Shown: positions 1-9,595, counted from the stretch's first letter. The stretch is DNA of 12,554 bases from Conidiobolus incongruus B7586 (GCA_000697335.1 JNEM01015807.1:1-12554); one strand, 5' to 3'. Numbers and translations are program-made. Notes: a model not told the origin generated them from the letters alone.

Positions 1-170
1 GCTTTAGTTTCTAATTATATCTTAGTAAGTTTTATTTAATAATAGCTACTTTAGCTTTTTTTAAGTTTTAGTTAAACTATAAGATACTTATTTTATATTT
101 TTATTAATTAATTTTAATTTAAATTTTAATATATATAGAATATTTAATTGACTAATTATTGTAATATACT
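1..170 (-). pseudogene. mariner-like transposase fragment, cut by the window edge
   Basis: This stretch matches part of the mariner transposase further along the window (about 10270-10440), in the same minus orientation and nearly without gaps for the first 110 bases. Most differences are A/G or C/T exchanges; for example, the block around 85-111 is the same as 10355-10381 except for transitions. The minus-strand translation contains LINKNIK, matching LINKNTK of the other copy, followed by a similar Lys-rich segment. This is the middle of the protein, between the DNA-binding half and the catalytic core. Three in-frame stops are visible. The catalytic half lies before position 1. Homology fades after about 170; a weak resemblance to the N-terminal half may continue to about 240 in another frame. 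It is a relative or diverged copy of the same family. Confidence 0.65.
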
Positions 171-700
171 TATATTTACCCAATAACTATATAAATTTAA
201 TTGTAAAACTTGAATAATAGAGGAACTTTTATCTTCTAACTATTAAATTAATAAGTTTTTTTTAAATTAATATAAATATTTTATCTATTTAAAGTATTAA
301 CTATAAACAGAATATCTATATTAATTATCAGCAAAACCAATTTATAATAAATTTATTATTGATATTATTAAGAATAACTTTCTTTAAATAATATAGAAAT
401 CATTTTTCATTATATTTATATCTAATACAATTAATAAGTTTAACTTTAGCCTTTTATTATTTTTTTAAGATTATATATAATGCTTTATATTTTTTTATTT
501 GTATTAACTTTTTTTTATAATATCTTAAGATTTTTAATTAACAATAATATTAGATTCTTATATAAGATATTAATAGTTGTGATAATATTTTATATATTTA
601 ATATCTTAAGGGAATATTATTCCTAGCTTTTTAAACCTTAAATTAATTTATATTTGTTTAGTTTTAATAGTATATTCTGCTTTCTTTTTTTAAAATTAAA
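171..700. other. unassigned AT-rich stretch
   Basis: No reading frame of note and no recognisable protein similarity, apart from a weak mariner-like trace up to about 240. By position this could hold the 5' LTR and leader of the plus-strand gypsy element that follows. No second copy of that LTR is inside the window, so this cannot be shown. Confidence 0.3.
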
Positions 701-999
701 TATTGAAATGTTAACTACATCTATTATTATTATCTATTAGATTTTTATTTACCAATATATATTAACTATGCTTGTGATATTTATCATAGTAATTATAATG
801 ATGAAACCTTTATTTGATTTAATAATGAAGAAGAAATTTAATAAGACTTAATTTTAAATAATTATTAATAACTATATTAACTTATCTAATCTTATAATTT
901 TAACTAGATTATATATAATAAAGTTATATTTAATATTATATTTTTAGGAAATTATAAAGATATTAATTTATATATTTAAAAACTTAACTAATATATTAA

Positions 1000-1600
1000 T
1001 TATTAAAATTAAAACTATAATGAAGACTTAATTAAAGTAAATTTAATAAAGACCTTATTATAAAAAAAAGTTTATACTGAAGTTAAAGTTATACTAAAAA
1101 GAAAATTTATTCAATTTAATAATTTTATAAAATTTCAGAGAAGATTCTATATATTCTTTAAATTTAAAAATTCCTTAGATAAAGTTAATATATAGATAAA
1201 AAGATATATTTAAAAAATTAAAAAACCTATTAGTAAATATATTATTAATATATATGCTTGTTGAAAAAATCTATATTATCCTTTAAAGTTTAGAATATAT
1301 AATTTATCAATAATTTACTCTTTTACTAGAGAGAAAAACTTAGTAGAATATCAACTAACAATTCATTTTAAGAAACTATAAAAAAAGTAATTAAATTGAA
1401 ATAATAAAATTTATCAAGCAATTATTAGTTAAAATCTTATTTACACCTAGTTAATTAAAATATAAAATTTAATAACTATATCTTTCTATAATCAGAAATT
1501 AATTATAGAATATCTTTGAACTTATACTTGATATTTATTAAACTTAAATATTAGAAGATAAATTATAGATTTAACTTAGATAATTATAAAACTCAATAAG
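1000..1600 (+). pseudogene. probable gag region of the plus-strand gypsy fossil
   Basis: This lies just upstream of the protease trace, where gag is expected. The plus-strand translation has a Phe/Lys/Gln-rich helical character (for example FQRRFYIFF near 1130) resembling the retrotransposon gag core, and no other known domain fits. The assignment rests mainly on position. No zinc-knuckle motif could be made out. The region is broken. Confidence 0.4.
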
Positions 1601-1754
1601 TCTTTAAAATAACTATTACCAATATAAAACAAACAAAACTAAACCTATTAAAGTTAAATAAAGATAAACTACTAGTTATTATTTTAAATTAAAATCTTAT
1701 CTTTACTTCATATTTATTTATTAAAACCAAAGTAGAAGAAATTAAACTATATTA

Positions 1755-2040
1755 TATAATTAATACTAATAGTTTGAAATATTATATATTAAAAGAATTG
1801 GTAAAAAAATTTAAGTTTAAATATAGCTTAAATAATAAACCTTATAAAGTTATTATTATTGATGATAAAATATTAAATAACAAGAACTTAATCATATACC
1901 TTATTATAGTATTTGTAGAAAATATTAATATTACAATATAATTTTACTTGATTAATTTACCTATGTTAGTTATTTTAAGAATATAATTTCTTAATAAATT
2001 ATCCCCATATATTAATTTTACAACTAGACAAATTATAATC
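1755..2040 (+). pseudogene. retropepsin-like protease region (plus-strand gypsy)
   Basis: The aspartic protease of Ty3/gypsy elements cuts the Gag-Pol polyprotein. The plus-strand translation carries a segment like the family's region after the active site: YYILKELVKKFKF resembles the usual 'fi...lvkkLkl' stretch and is followed by YKVIIIDDK, like the flap region. A later segment resembles the conserved 'lG.pWL..hnP.idw' end. It sits between the gag-like region and the reverse transcriptase, as expected. Broken fossil. Confidence 0.7.
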
Positions 2041-2269
2041 ACTAAACCCTTAATATATTTTATTAAAATCTTTTTCTTTAAAATAAAACTAAATAAATTA
2101 TACTTAATATTTAAATATAGTGAACCAAATATTCTACTAAATTATTAGCAATTTAAAAGGGGTTTTTTTTAAAAAGCTTATTAGTAAACTTCTAAAAAAA
2201 TTTTAATATAAACTATGCTATTAATTTAACTAATAGATAATTACTAAGAAACTTAACTATATACTTAAT

Positions 2270-2985
2270 AACTAAAGAATAAAGTAATTATTTAAAAAAA
2301 TATTTAAAGGAATATTTAAGAAAAGGTTTAATTTATTATTTTTTAACTTTTATTAGTGCTTTTATATCATTTGTTAGAAAGAAAAAAGATATTTAAAGAA
2401 TTTACTATAATTATCAAAAGTTAAACAACTTAACCATTAAAGATAATTTTTCATTTCTATTTATTATTCAGCTTTTTGACTAAGTAAAAGATGCAAAAAT
2501 ATATACAAGATTAAATTTACATAATATTTATTATTTAATTTAAACTAAAACTAGGGATAAATAGAAAATAACTTTTAAATGTTAATTTAATTTATTTAAA
2601 TAGTTAGTTATATCTTTTAGTTTAACCAACACACTTATTATATTTCAACAATATATTATAAAGGTTCTATATTTATTCCTTAACTTATTTATTATAATCT
2701 ATTCAAATAATATATTAATATATAGCTAAAATACAGAAAAATATATTTATTATATTTAACAAATACTAAAAAATTTAGAAGATAATAATTTATATGTTAA
2801 ATTAAAAAAAAGTGAATTTTATACTAAATTAACAATTTTTTTAAAATATCATATCACTCTAGAAGAAATTTCTATTAATATTAATCAAGTTAAAGACATT
2901 GTAAATTAAAAAATTCTTAGTGATAAAAAAGAAATATAAAGTTTCTTTAGTATAATAAATTTCTCAAGGATGTTTATATTTAACT
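2270..2985 (+). pseudogene. reverse transcriptase region (plus-strand gypsy)
   Basis: Copies element RNA into DNA. Recognisable family blocks in order are: YNYQKLN near 2405 (the 'DYR.LN' block), DAKIYTRLNL near 2490 (the '..aKyFtklDL' block), a 'tNAP.tFq'-like block near 2630, the block ending ILIYS near 2715, LYVKLKKSEF near 2790 (like 'LyvKleKCeF'), and FFSIINFSRMFIFNFS near 2945 (like 'FLGfaNfYRrFI.nFS'). The spacing matches the Ty3/gypsy family. Broken fossil. Confidence 0.88.
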
Positions 2986-3029
2986 TTAGTAATATTATAT
3001 TTTTTTAACTAAATTCACTAAAAAGAATC

Positions 3030-3505
3030 AATTATTTAAATAGAACCTAAACACCTAATTTGCTTTTAAATAACTGATTTACTTATTAATTAATATTCTT
3101 ATATTATATTATTTTAACAATAATCTATTATATAAATTATACACTAATATCTTAAACTTTATTATAGGTATAATATTAAAATAAGAATAATATCTTATTA
3201 GATACTTCTCTTGAAAATTTATTCTAGCTGAAATTAACTATAAAATATATAATAAAGAATTATTAAGTATTATAAAGGTTCTAAAGCATTTTTAAGTTTA
3301 TATATTATTTTTTTACATATTATAATAATATACTTTAATTACAAAGATTTTAAATATTATATATTAATTTAATTATTAAATTCTAAATAAATCTATTAGA
3401 GTTTAACTTTCTCACAATATAACTTCAAAATCAAATATATAACTAGCTTAAAGAATTCAATTGCTGATAAACTTAATTACAGTCTTTTATATAAAATCTT
3501 TTAAT
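3030..3505 (+). pseudogene. RNase H region (plus-strand gypsy)
   Basis: Removes RNA from the RNA/DNA hybrid. The stretch ILAEINYKIYNKELLSI near 3220-3270 is a clear match to the conserved 'l..aE.nY.i.dkElLAi' block of Ty3/gypsy RNase H. The domain end near 3450-3490 (NSIADKLN) resembles the 'nvvADaLSR' signature that closes the domain. It directly follows the reverse transcriptase. Broken fossil. Confidence 0.88.
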
Positions 3506-3643
3506 AAACTATTTTAAATTAATTAAAAAACTTTATTAATCTTTAATCATCTCTATACTTTATCTGAATTATCAAGTTTTAATGAAGAAATTATTAAGAA
3601 TATGTAAAAATCAATAAAAAATAATAAGACTACAAAAAATATC

Positions 3644-3896
3644 TTGAAATTAATCTTACAATGTAAAATAAGCAAATATATAAATTCTAATAGGTTGATT
3701 TTTTATAATAACTTCATTATAGATTTTAGTACAAAAAACAAATATATTATTTTAAAACAATATTATAATAACATTACTACAGGTTATAATAAAATCAATC
3801 AGATTTTAAAAATTATCATTAGATAGTTTTTTTTAATTTAAATCAAAATAATCAATTACTAAATATATTAATAAATACTAATTATATCTTATTAAT
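3644..3896 (+). pseudogene. integrase zinc-binding region (plus-strand gypsy)
   Basis: An open stretch of 60 codons at 3644-3826 resembles the N-terminal zinc-binding domain of Ty3/gypsy integrase: GYNKINQILKII matches the usual 'GH.G..kTl..i.' helix, and RLIFYNNFII matches the 'gLlyy.gri.vP' start. Trace similarity continues to the solo LTR insertion. This open frame is not a gene of its own; it is a remnant of the retrotransposon polyprotein. Broken fossil. Confidence 0.75.
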
Positions 3897-3901
3897 AAAT
3901 T
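3897..3901 (+). repeat. target-site duplication, left (AAATT)
   Basis: Five bases AAATT directly before the TG start of the solo LTR, repeated exactly after its CA end at 4301-4305. Confidence 0.85.
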
Positions 3902-4300
3902 TGTTAAGAGACTAGTTCTCTAAATTCTTATATATACTTTCATATAATCCAATTAACTATAAATTATATGATTAATTTATACTTATATAGTTAAATTAAT
4001 TGTATAAATAGCATTGAATTATCTAATAAACTAGGTTCCTCTTTTTCCTCTCAATTCTTACTATTTCTTACTTTTACACTATTTCTAAGATTGAGACTAT
4101 ATTCTGTCAATATTATAGGATATTGGCACTACCTAATATAAATCTTAATATATCAATGACTCATCCTAGTTCAAAGCTTAATTAAACTTCGTTTACACTT
4201 GCACGCTACAGCCACGTTATATTACCACGTTCTGCGCCACACTACTTTTATATTAAGTCTTCCTCTGCACTATATTGGTTTAACTACCACTATGCTTACA
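3902..4300 (+). mobile_element. solo LTR, 399 bp, little touched by RIP
   Basis: This segment begins TGTTAAGAG and ends GCTTACA, with the classic TG...CA ends of an LTR, and is bracketed by a perfect 5-bp direct repeat (AAATT). It interrupts the integrase trace of the plus-strand gypsy element, which resumes after it, so it is an insertion. A solo LTR is what recombination between two LTRs leaves behind. Near its start are short inverted arms (AGAGA at 3907-3911, TCTCT at 3917-3921), and a TATA-box-like TATAAATA lies at 4003-4010, which suggests plus orientation. Its second half keeps pyrimidine-rich and CpG-bearing sequence (five CpG between 4190 and 4236), unlike the surroundings. It shares no obvious similarity with the LTRs at 5323 and 11831, so the parent family is unknown; copia or gypsy are both possible. 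Confidence 0.82.
4003..4010 (+). promoter_or_regulatory. TATA-box-like motif in the solo LTR
   Basis: TATAAATA about 100 bases into the LTR, where the U3 promoter of an LTR element is expected. In DNA this AT-rich the motif alone is weak evidence; its value comes from its place inside a well-bounded LTR. Confidence 0.4.
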
Positions 4301-4305
4301 AAATT
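4301..4305 (+). repeat. target-site duplication, right (AAATT)
   Basis: Exact copy of 3897-3901, directly after the CA end of the solo LTR. Confidence 0.85.
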
Positions 4306-4317
4306 TAATAAATAAAC

Positions 4318-4640
4318 TCCAAATGGTTTTTTATAACCTTTACTTATATTTTATACTCTATCTATATTAATATCTATAGATTTTATTATATCTTTATTTA
4401 ATTTAAAAAGGTTTAATACTATCTTAGTAATTATAAATTATTTAACCAAAATCACTTAGTTTATATTATCCACTAGCTTGTAAAAATAAGTTATAAAATT
4501 ATAATTATATATATTATTATCAATAACTCTATTAATTCTTAATCAGATTAATTTAAATTAAAATATATAATAAACTTATATTATTTATTTAAAATTAAGT
4601 ATATTTAATCTAATTTTATTAACTTTTAGTTGATATATTA
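4318..4640 (+). pseudogene. integrase catalytic-core region, start only (plus-strand gypsy)
   Basis: After the solo LTR the integrase similarity resumes at once. PNGFL near 4319 matches the 'P.G.LqPLP' linker before the core. ISIDFI near 4370 matches 'iSmDFI', and FNTILVIINYLTKIT near 4409-4455 matches the 'yD.IlVvvDRlTKma' block. Similarity fades where the Tc1-like element begins, so the rest of integrase and any chromodomain are not visible. Broken fossil. Confidence 0.8.
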
Positions 4641-4700
4641 AAGTTCAAATTTTACCTAAGATAAGTTATAAGTTTGTGTATTTTAATTATAGAAAGAAAA
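4625..4700 (-). other. 3' flank and probable terminus of the Tc1-like element
   Basis: Between the last integrase similarity and the transposase stop codon. A possible element end is the TA at 4639-4640 followed by AAGTTCAAATTTTACC, which has the look of a Tc1-type terminal repeat. The opposite terminus lies beyond the window, so the inverted repeat cannot be tested here. Confidence 0.35.
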
Positions 4701-5322
4701 TTAAAACTTAATATATTTATCTTTTACTTTCTTAACTTCCTTAAATTTATAAGGTATAGAGTCAACTAACTTTTTATATTAAGAAAGATTAATTTTATTC
4801 TAAGCTTCTTAAATATATTCCTAAAGCTCATTTAAATTTTTTACTAGTGGGAAAGCTTTAACTATTTTTTTTAACTAATCCCAAAGGTGTTCAATTAGAT
4901 TAAAGTTAAAGGATTAAAGAAACTACTCTATAACTATTATTTTATTATTTTTAAACTATTTGGTAGTAAAAATAATAATATAGCAAAAGGTATTATTTTA
5001 TTAAAAAATAATATCTGATTTATTTAACCTATATTATTTAATAGTCTTTTTTAATTTATTGTTTAGAATATTTTAATACATTTCAATATTAATTCCCTTA
5101 TTAACTTTACAAAGATACCTTACACTAAAATATAATATATATCCCTAAACTATAATTAACCTATTATTATATTTTTAGGTTAAAATAATATAATGATTAC
5201 AAAGTAGTTCTTTGTTTTTTCTAAAATATCTAACTTTTCTATTAAATCTACTAAGGTATATTTTTGTTTCATTAAATTAAATAACCTTACTCTAATTAGT
5301 TTTCATTTAACTTTAGTAGTAA
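4701..5322 (-). pseudogene. Tc1-like transposase, C-terminal two-thirds (DD34E type), decayed
   Basis: Transposase of a Tc1-type cut-and-paste DNA transposon. Minus-strand translation matches the family from before the first catalytic residue to the end. ETKIYL near 5255-5270 matches the 'sDEtki' block, YLCKVN near 5100 matches the strand after 'VWGCi', and LIEHLW near 4880-4900 carries the catalytic Glu (codon 4890-4892). KKLVDSIPYKFKEVKK near 4730-4775 matches the conserved '..lv.SMp.R...vi.' tail, and the frame ends with TAA at 4701-4703. Spacing from the second catalytic position (codon 4995-4997) to the Glu is 34 residues. Both aspartate positions read as Asn (AAT at 5271-5273 and 4995-4997), as expected from G-to-A change. 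About 18 in-frame stops lie mostly where the family has Gln or Trp. The gene is cut at 5322 by the minus-strand gypsy element and resumes at 12205. Confidence 0.85.
5318..5322. repeat. target-site duplication, left (AGTAA)
   Basis: AGTAA directly before the left LTR of the minus-strand gypsy element; its partner GGTAA at 12205-12209 differs by one transition. It lies inside the Tc1-like transposase trace, which continues after the partner copy. Confidence 0.6.
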
Positions 5323-5696
5323 TATATGTGAATAACAATAGTTAAGGGTAGAAGAAGCAGATTTTTCAATTTTTTAAGAAATATATAGTAACTAAATCCT
5401 TTAATATTGAAGTGTTAATTAAAAATAATAAAAAATATATTAATAGTTAAGCAAAAGGTTTATTTATGTAAGAAGTAATATAAGTTAAAGTTTTAGTTAA
5501 AGAAAAAGATTTAAGTTTTTTTTATAGTTAAGTAGAATATATACATATAAGTATGTAAAGTTAAGTAATAATAAATTTACTTAGATATAAAAATTTGTAA
5601 AATATTAATAAAATTTAATTTAGATAATTAGGTCTTTAATAATAAATTAAAATAAGGAAAAATATTAATTAAATAGCAATTGTTATAATGTTTACA
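5323..5696 (-). repeat. 3' LTR of the minus-strand chromovirus
   Basis: Direct repeat of 11831-12204 at a constant offset of 6508 bases, so there is no net length change between copies. In element orientation it begins TGTAAAC at 5696, with a TG start. The other end is set at 5323 because similarity starts there and because it leaves matching 5-base flanks; an end at 5327 or 5329 is also possible. Confidence 0.8.
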
Positions 5697-5704
5697 CCAT
5701 TTTT
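5697..5704 (-). other. polypurine-tract-like sequence next to the 3' LTR
   Basis: In element orientation AAAAATGG directly precedes the TG start of the 3' LTR, the position where plus-strand DNA synthesis is primed. It is short and not purely purine, so it mainly supports the LTR boundary. Confidence 0.4.
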
Positions 5705-5729
5705 AAACTATATTGAGCTATTAGTATAG

Positions 5730-5950
5730 TTTTACTCCTTTTAATCTTTTTAATATAGGATAGGTAAGTGTAAGTATCTTTAATCACTTTAAGTGGTTTT
5801 TAAATTGACTTAAAATTAAGATAGCTTAATCACTTTACAAAATAATAAGGTTTTCTATATTTTGTTTTATATGTAAAAATTTTGTTGACATAATATTCTT
5901 TATCTTTTTAATTATTAATAATGGGTAAAAGAGGTGCTTTGAAATTTTAA
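5730..5950 (-). pseudogene. chromodomain region (minus-strand chromovirus)
   Basis: The C-terminal chromodomain of chromovirus integrase, which in studied members binds methylated histone H3 and steers insertion to heterochromatin. The minus-strand translation has KEYYVNKIFTYKTKYRK near 5870-5920, resembling the 'eyeVe.Il..R..rg' start, followed by PYYFVK like '.yLVkW.gy', and KPLKVIKD like the 'WEp...l'. Just upstream the trace LYTLLLKLYHY resembles the 'vFHvSlLkpy' motif that precedes chromodomains in these elements. Broken fossil. Confidence 0.75.
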
Positions 5951-6249
5951 TCAAGAAACTCATCTTTAAGATAATGGTATAGTTTTAATAGTAAGGTATA
6001 TAAGACTAGATAATATTTATAAGTTTTTAGTAACTTTAATTTAAAATTTCCAAGTTTAGAGCTTGCTTTAAAAATATAGAATAATTTAATCCAATATAGT
6101 AAAATCTTTCAATTTGCATTGTTTTTAGATATTTATTTGGTAAAAAGTATATTTATTATATCTAAAAGGACTAAAAAACTAGATTTATATTTAAGCAAAG
6201 TTCTGTAGAATTTTGAATAATAATTTTCATTGTATATTTGTTTTAACTT

Positions 6250-7060
6250 AATTAATTCTGAAACTATTTAGTGGATTAATTTAAATCTTTCTAATTTATC
6301 CATAATAAAGTTATTGATAATAATATCTAAATTAGGATTAATTAATAAATTAGGATATTATTTATAATTAATAAAATAAGGAATTAAATTACTAAACTAA
6401 TTAACTAAGTTATTATAAGCAAATTATAAATAAAGTAAGAGAAATTCTTAATTATTTTAATTAAAATTAATGTAATTTTTAACCATCTCTTTTAAAGTTT
6501 TAATAACTCTTTTAATTAGCTTATTTAATTAATGATAATAAATAATATTGAGTTTTATATTAATATTTATATGCTATATAAAAGCTTTCTAGAATTTTAA
6601 AGTAAATTTAAAATCTCTATTAATAATAATAATAATAAATAATTGATATAATAAAATCACCTTTTTAATTAATAAGTTAGTTATTTTAAACACTAACTAT
6701 TTTATAAGTAGGAATAAAATAAGCAAATCTGTTGTATAAATCAACAACTATTAAAATATTATCATAGCCTTTTTTTAACTTAAGCATTTCTATAAAGTTA
6801 AGTTATATTTAAGCTTAAAGTTTAAATAATAAAGGTAAAAAATTTAATTCACCAACTACCTTCTTTATATTGAATTTATTTCTTTAATAACTATTACAAG
6901 ATTTATAGTAGCTTCTTACCAACTTAATTAATTTTGGTATATAATATTTTACTTAAATTTTATCAATAAGTTAAATCTAGCTTTAATGTCTATTTAACTT
7001 ATAATTGTGATATTATTCTAAAATCTTTAATTAAAGGTTAAAGACTTTTAGAATATATAA
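6250..7060 (-). pseudogene. integrase region (minus-strand chromovirus)
   Basis: Inserts element DNA into the genome. In minus-strand order: SYYKSCNSY near 6905 resembles the zinc-binding 'y...C..Cq' end, VVGELNFLPL near 6850 matches the 'p.G.LqPLp' linker, and YDNILIVVDLYNRFAYFIP near 6700-6755 is a strong match to 'yD.IlVvvDRltK.ahFip'. Traces of the 'fi.div.lhG' and 'YHPqtdGqtER' blocks follow towards 6500, and the tail runs to about 6250. Broken fossil. Confidence 0.87.
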
Positions 7061-7269
7061 TTTATTATGTTTATATAACAAACCATTTAATATTTAAAAT
7101 CCTTTATATTTAGAAAGTTTTTTCTTATTATTCTCTTTTATTTTAACTTTAATCATCAAATAAAAGTTATCACATTATAGTTTTTCTTTTAAAATCTTAT
7201 AAAAGTTTTTATTACTTAAAGTAATAATTATTAAGCTAGTTTTAATTGGTTTTTTATATTTATTATACA

Positions 7270-7720
7270 CTAGTGTATAGATTAGATTTTTACTCAATAT
7301 ATCTACAACCTTGTTTTATTTACCAAAAAGGTATTTAATTAAGAATAAATACTCTTAGATAATTTTTATCCATCTAATTTATTTTTTAAATAGGTATTTT
7401 TGTGAATTTAAGTAAATCAATGATTTATAATTGCTTAAGCATAAAAACTCTTGATAGGATAATTAAAACTTAACTTTTTTATGATTTCTACTAATGTAAA
7501 TATTTCCTACTTATATACAAGATAATTTTGTTTAGTAGGTGTTAATTTTCTAAATTAGAACAATAAAGGCTTTGAATATAAATATTTAAAAACCTTTTAA
7601 TGCTTGGTTATTTTTTTTAAAGTTTTAAAGTGGTTATATTTTTTAAAATCTTTAATAATTTCACTTTGTATTATTTAACTACTTATAATATAGGTAGATA
7701 TATCTATAAATACAATTACT
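7270..7720 (-). pseudogene. RNase H region (minus-strand chromovirus)
   Basis: The minus-strand translation has an 'l.p.e.nY.vy..E.la.v' block near 7500-7560 (NYLVYK), NYKSLIYLNSQKYLFKK near 7385-7435 matching 'DhksL.yl.tqk.Ls.Rq', and VVDILSKNL near 7280-7310 matching the 'vaDaLSR' end. It follows the reverse transcriptase directly. Broken fossil. Confidence 0.85.
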
Positions 7721-7789
7721 AGTAATTTAAGGTTAAATGTAATAAATATTAAAGTTATAATAATTTTATAGATTAATATATAAAAAACA

Positions 7790-8590
7790 GTTTTATTAAG
7801 GGTTTAAATAAATAATTAATTTTTTTTAAGAAGTTAAAGATAGAATTAGTAAGCTTAATAAACATAGCAATATAATCTTTAAAATATATAATTAATCTTA
7901 AAAAAGCTATTACTTAATATTTACTAGCAAAGATTATAGTATTGTATAATCTTTAAAGTTTTATTAGATTAATAGAAATTCTTTTAGAAAAGATAATATA
8001 ACTACAAAATAGAATAAATAAAGCAACAAAAACATATTTAGAGAGTTTTACTAATAACTAATTTTAGTTGAGTATTTATAAGATAGTCTTTATATACAAA
8101 ATATAATCATCTAAAGTTTTTAAATAAACTAAAATATTATTTAAGTAGCATATAATAAAATCATTATAATATTTACTAAATAAACTATTTATAAATTTTA
8201 TAAATATAACAAGTATATTATAGAGTTTAAAAATTTATAACTTTAAACTTATAATACTTTAATACACAATTAAAAATATTTAAAAGGATATTTTATTTAT
8301 CTACTAAAATATTATAATAGTTGTTCTTAAGATTTATTTTAGTAAAATAATTTATACCTATAAATCGATCTTTAATTTTATTTAAATTAAGTAAAAAAAT
8401 TTTATCTTTGTTATATTTTTTATTAAAAAAAACTAGTAAACTTTAAAGGCTTATAGAAAGTTATATAAAACCTAATTCTAATAACTTGTTTATTTCTTCA
8501 CAAAGAACCTTATATTATTTAAGAGAAAAATGATAAAGTAATTTATAATAAAGTTAAGTGTTAGGTAATAATTTGATTTTATAAGATATA
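7790..8590 (-). pseudogene. reverse transcriptase region (minus-strand chromovirus)
   Basis: Minus-strand blocks in order: EEINKLLELGFI near 8470-8505 (the 'yi.elLekGfI' start), GINYFTKINLKNNYYNI near 8310-8360 (matching 'gakyFtKiDLr.aYn.i'), and weaker traces of the 'tNAPatFq', catalytic-loop and 'FLGy' blocks down to about 7950. Towards 7800 the 'fl.f.nfyr.fI' region can be followed. Spacing fits Ty3/gypsy. Broken fossil. Confidence 0.87.
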
Positions 8591-8899
8591 TTTTTTTTAG
8601 TGATAAAGTAGTTAGAATTTTAAAAATATTTCTGTATTTATTAACAACCTTGTATAATAGATTTTTAACATCTAAAGCATCTTTTAGATTTTTTAAAGAA
8701 GTAAAGATAATATTAAAGTTAATATAAATTATACTAGATTAATTTTCTAACTTTTTAATTAAATTCACAATAGATGTTTTTGAAATTATTATATTATTGA
8801 AAAAGATATCATTAATACCCTCTTTTATAATAGAATTAGTTATTAACTTATAACTTAAACTATTATAACAAAACAAAAAAATATGCTTATTAGACAAAC
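8591..8899 (-). other. linker between protease and reverse transcriptase
   Basis: No recognisable domain. By position it is the polyprotein segment joining protease to reverse transcriptase in the minus-strand chromovirus. Confidence 0.5.
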
Positions 8900-9170
8900 T
8901 TTTATTTATAATAATTGGATAATATTTTTAAAACCAACTAAAACTTATAATAGTATTAAATATTATAAAACCTATTATAAATTAGATTCTTTTAGAATAA
9001 CTTATCACCAATAAAATATTATAATATAAAAATCCTTTAATAGTTTATTAAGTATTATTTATATAATTCAATATTATATTTGTTTGATTATAAGATAATT
9101 TAAATCTCTTAACAATATCTTTATTAATAAATACACTATTATATTTAAAGTTAATTAGGAAGGAAATAAG
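8900..9170 (-). pseudogene. retropepsin-like protease region (minus-strand chromovirus)
   Basis: The minus-strand translation has INKDIVKRFKLSYN near 9095-9135, like the 'fis..lakklgl....' stretch after the protease active site. It is followed by a segment like 'v...l.ig.h.e.l.f.v' and, near 8935-8990, a trace like 'iLGlpWL..hnP.idw'. It lies between gag and reverse transcriptase. Broken fossil. Confidence 0.7.
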
Positions 9171-9595
9171 GTGTTTGTTCAAAGTATCTTTGAAGATTTA
9201 CAAGGAACATAACTTATTTTCATTAAGATTTAATAAATAAGAGTTTAAATAGATATTACTTTTTTTCTCTAATGAATTTTAAAATAATTTTTGGTTATTT
9301 GAATATGAATTTAAAAGTTCATTATAAAAAATTTTTAACAAAAATTTCTCTTTATTATTTTCACTATATTAGGTTAAATTTAAACTAAATTAATTATTAA
9401 TCTGTTAATTACTTTCTTTATTATTCATTTAAATATTATTGTTTAAAACTATATCACTAGAGTTTTTATTATTAAATAACTTCTTGGGATATTTATTCTA
9501 ATAATAATCTATATTAATTTATCTATAATAAAAGTATCTTTTATTTTTCCTCAAGTATAATTTTTCTTTTTTGGTTAAATATTCTTTTTTTATAT
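9171..9595 (-). pseudogene. 3' part of gag region (minus-strand chromovirus)
   Basis: Between the protease trace and the left end of the nested mariner. Short Lys/Asn-rich stretches but no clear motif; assigned by position as the end of gag, which continues on the other side of the mariner from 10911. Broken fossil. Confidence 0.45.

Larger units (their letters stand above)
700..4640 (+). mobile_element. Ty3/gypsy LTR retrotransposon fossil, plus strand
   Basis: A decayed retrotransposon whose parts follow the Ty3/gypsy order: a gag-like region, protease (about 1755-2040), reverse transcriptase (about 2270-2985), RNase H (about 3030-3505), integrase zinc-binding region (about 3644-3896) and integrase catalytic core (from 4318). 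Integrase after RNase H separates it from copia elements. Neither LTR was identified. The 5' end is uncertain and may lie anywhere between about 170 and 1000. The 3' end gives way at about 4640 to a Tc1-like transposon. A solo LTR at 3902-4300 splits the integrase region. The element is thoroughly broken, with many dozens of lesions, and is old in sequence terms, although RIP makes age estimates from divergence meaningless. Confidence 0.85.

Noticed and set aside
3644-3826. 60-codon open frame as a small gene
   Set aside because: Its translation matches the zinc-binding region of Ty3/gypsy integrase and sits exactly where that is expected; it is a remnant.
3902-4130. Copia 5' LTR followed by a primer site and leader
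   Set aside because: The start resembles copia LTRs, but the true end is at 4300, where CA is followed by the exact AAATT duplication, so the whole segment is one solo LTR.
4154-4305. Small coding region in the CpG-bearing part of the solo LTR
   Set aside because: The ATG-led frame is soon closed, resembles no family, and the segment lies wholly within the TG...CA bounded LTR.
6600-6640. AT-rich trinucleotide run (taataataa) as a microsatellite or CRISPR-like repeat
   Set aside because: It is short and expected in DNA of this composition; it lies in the integrase trace and has no spacers or regular units.
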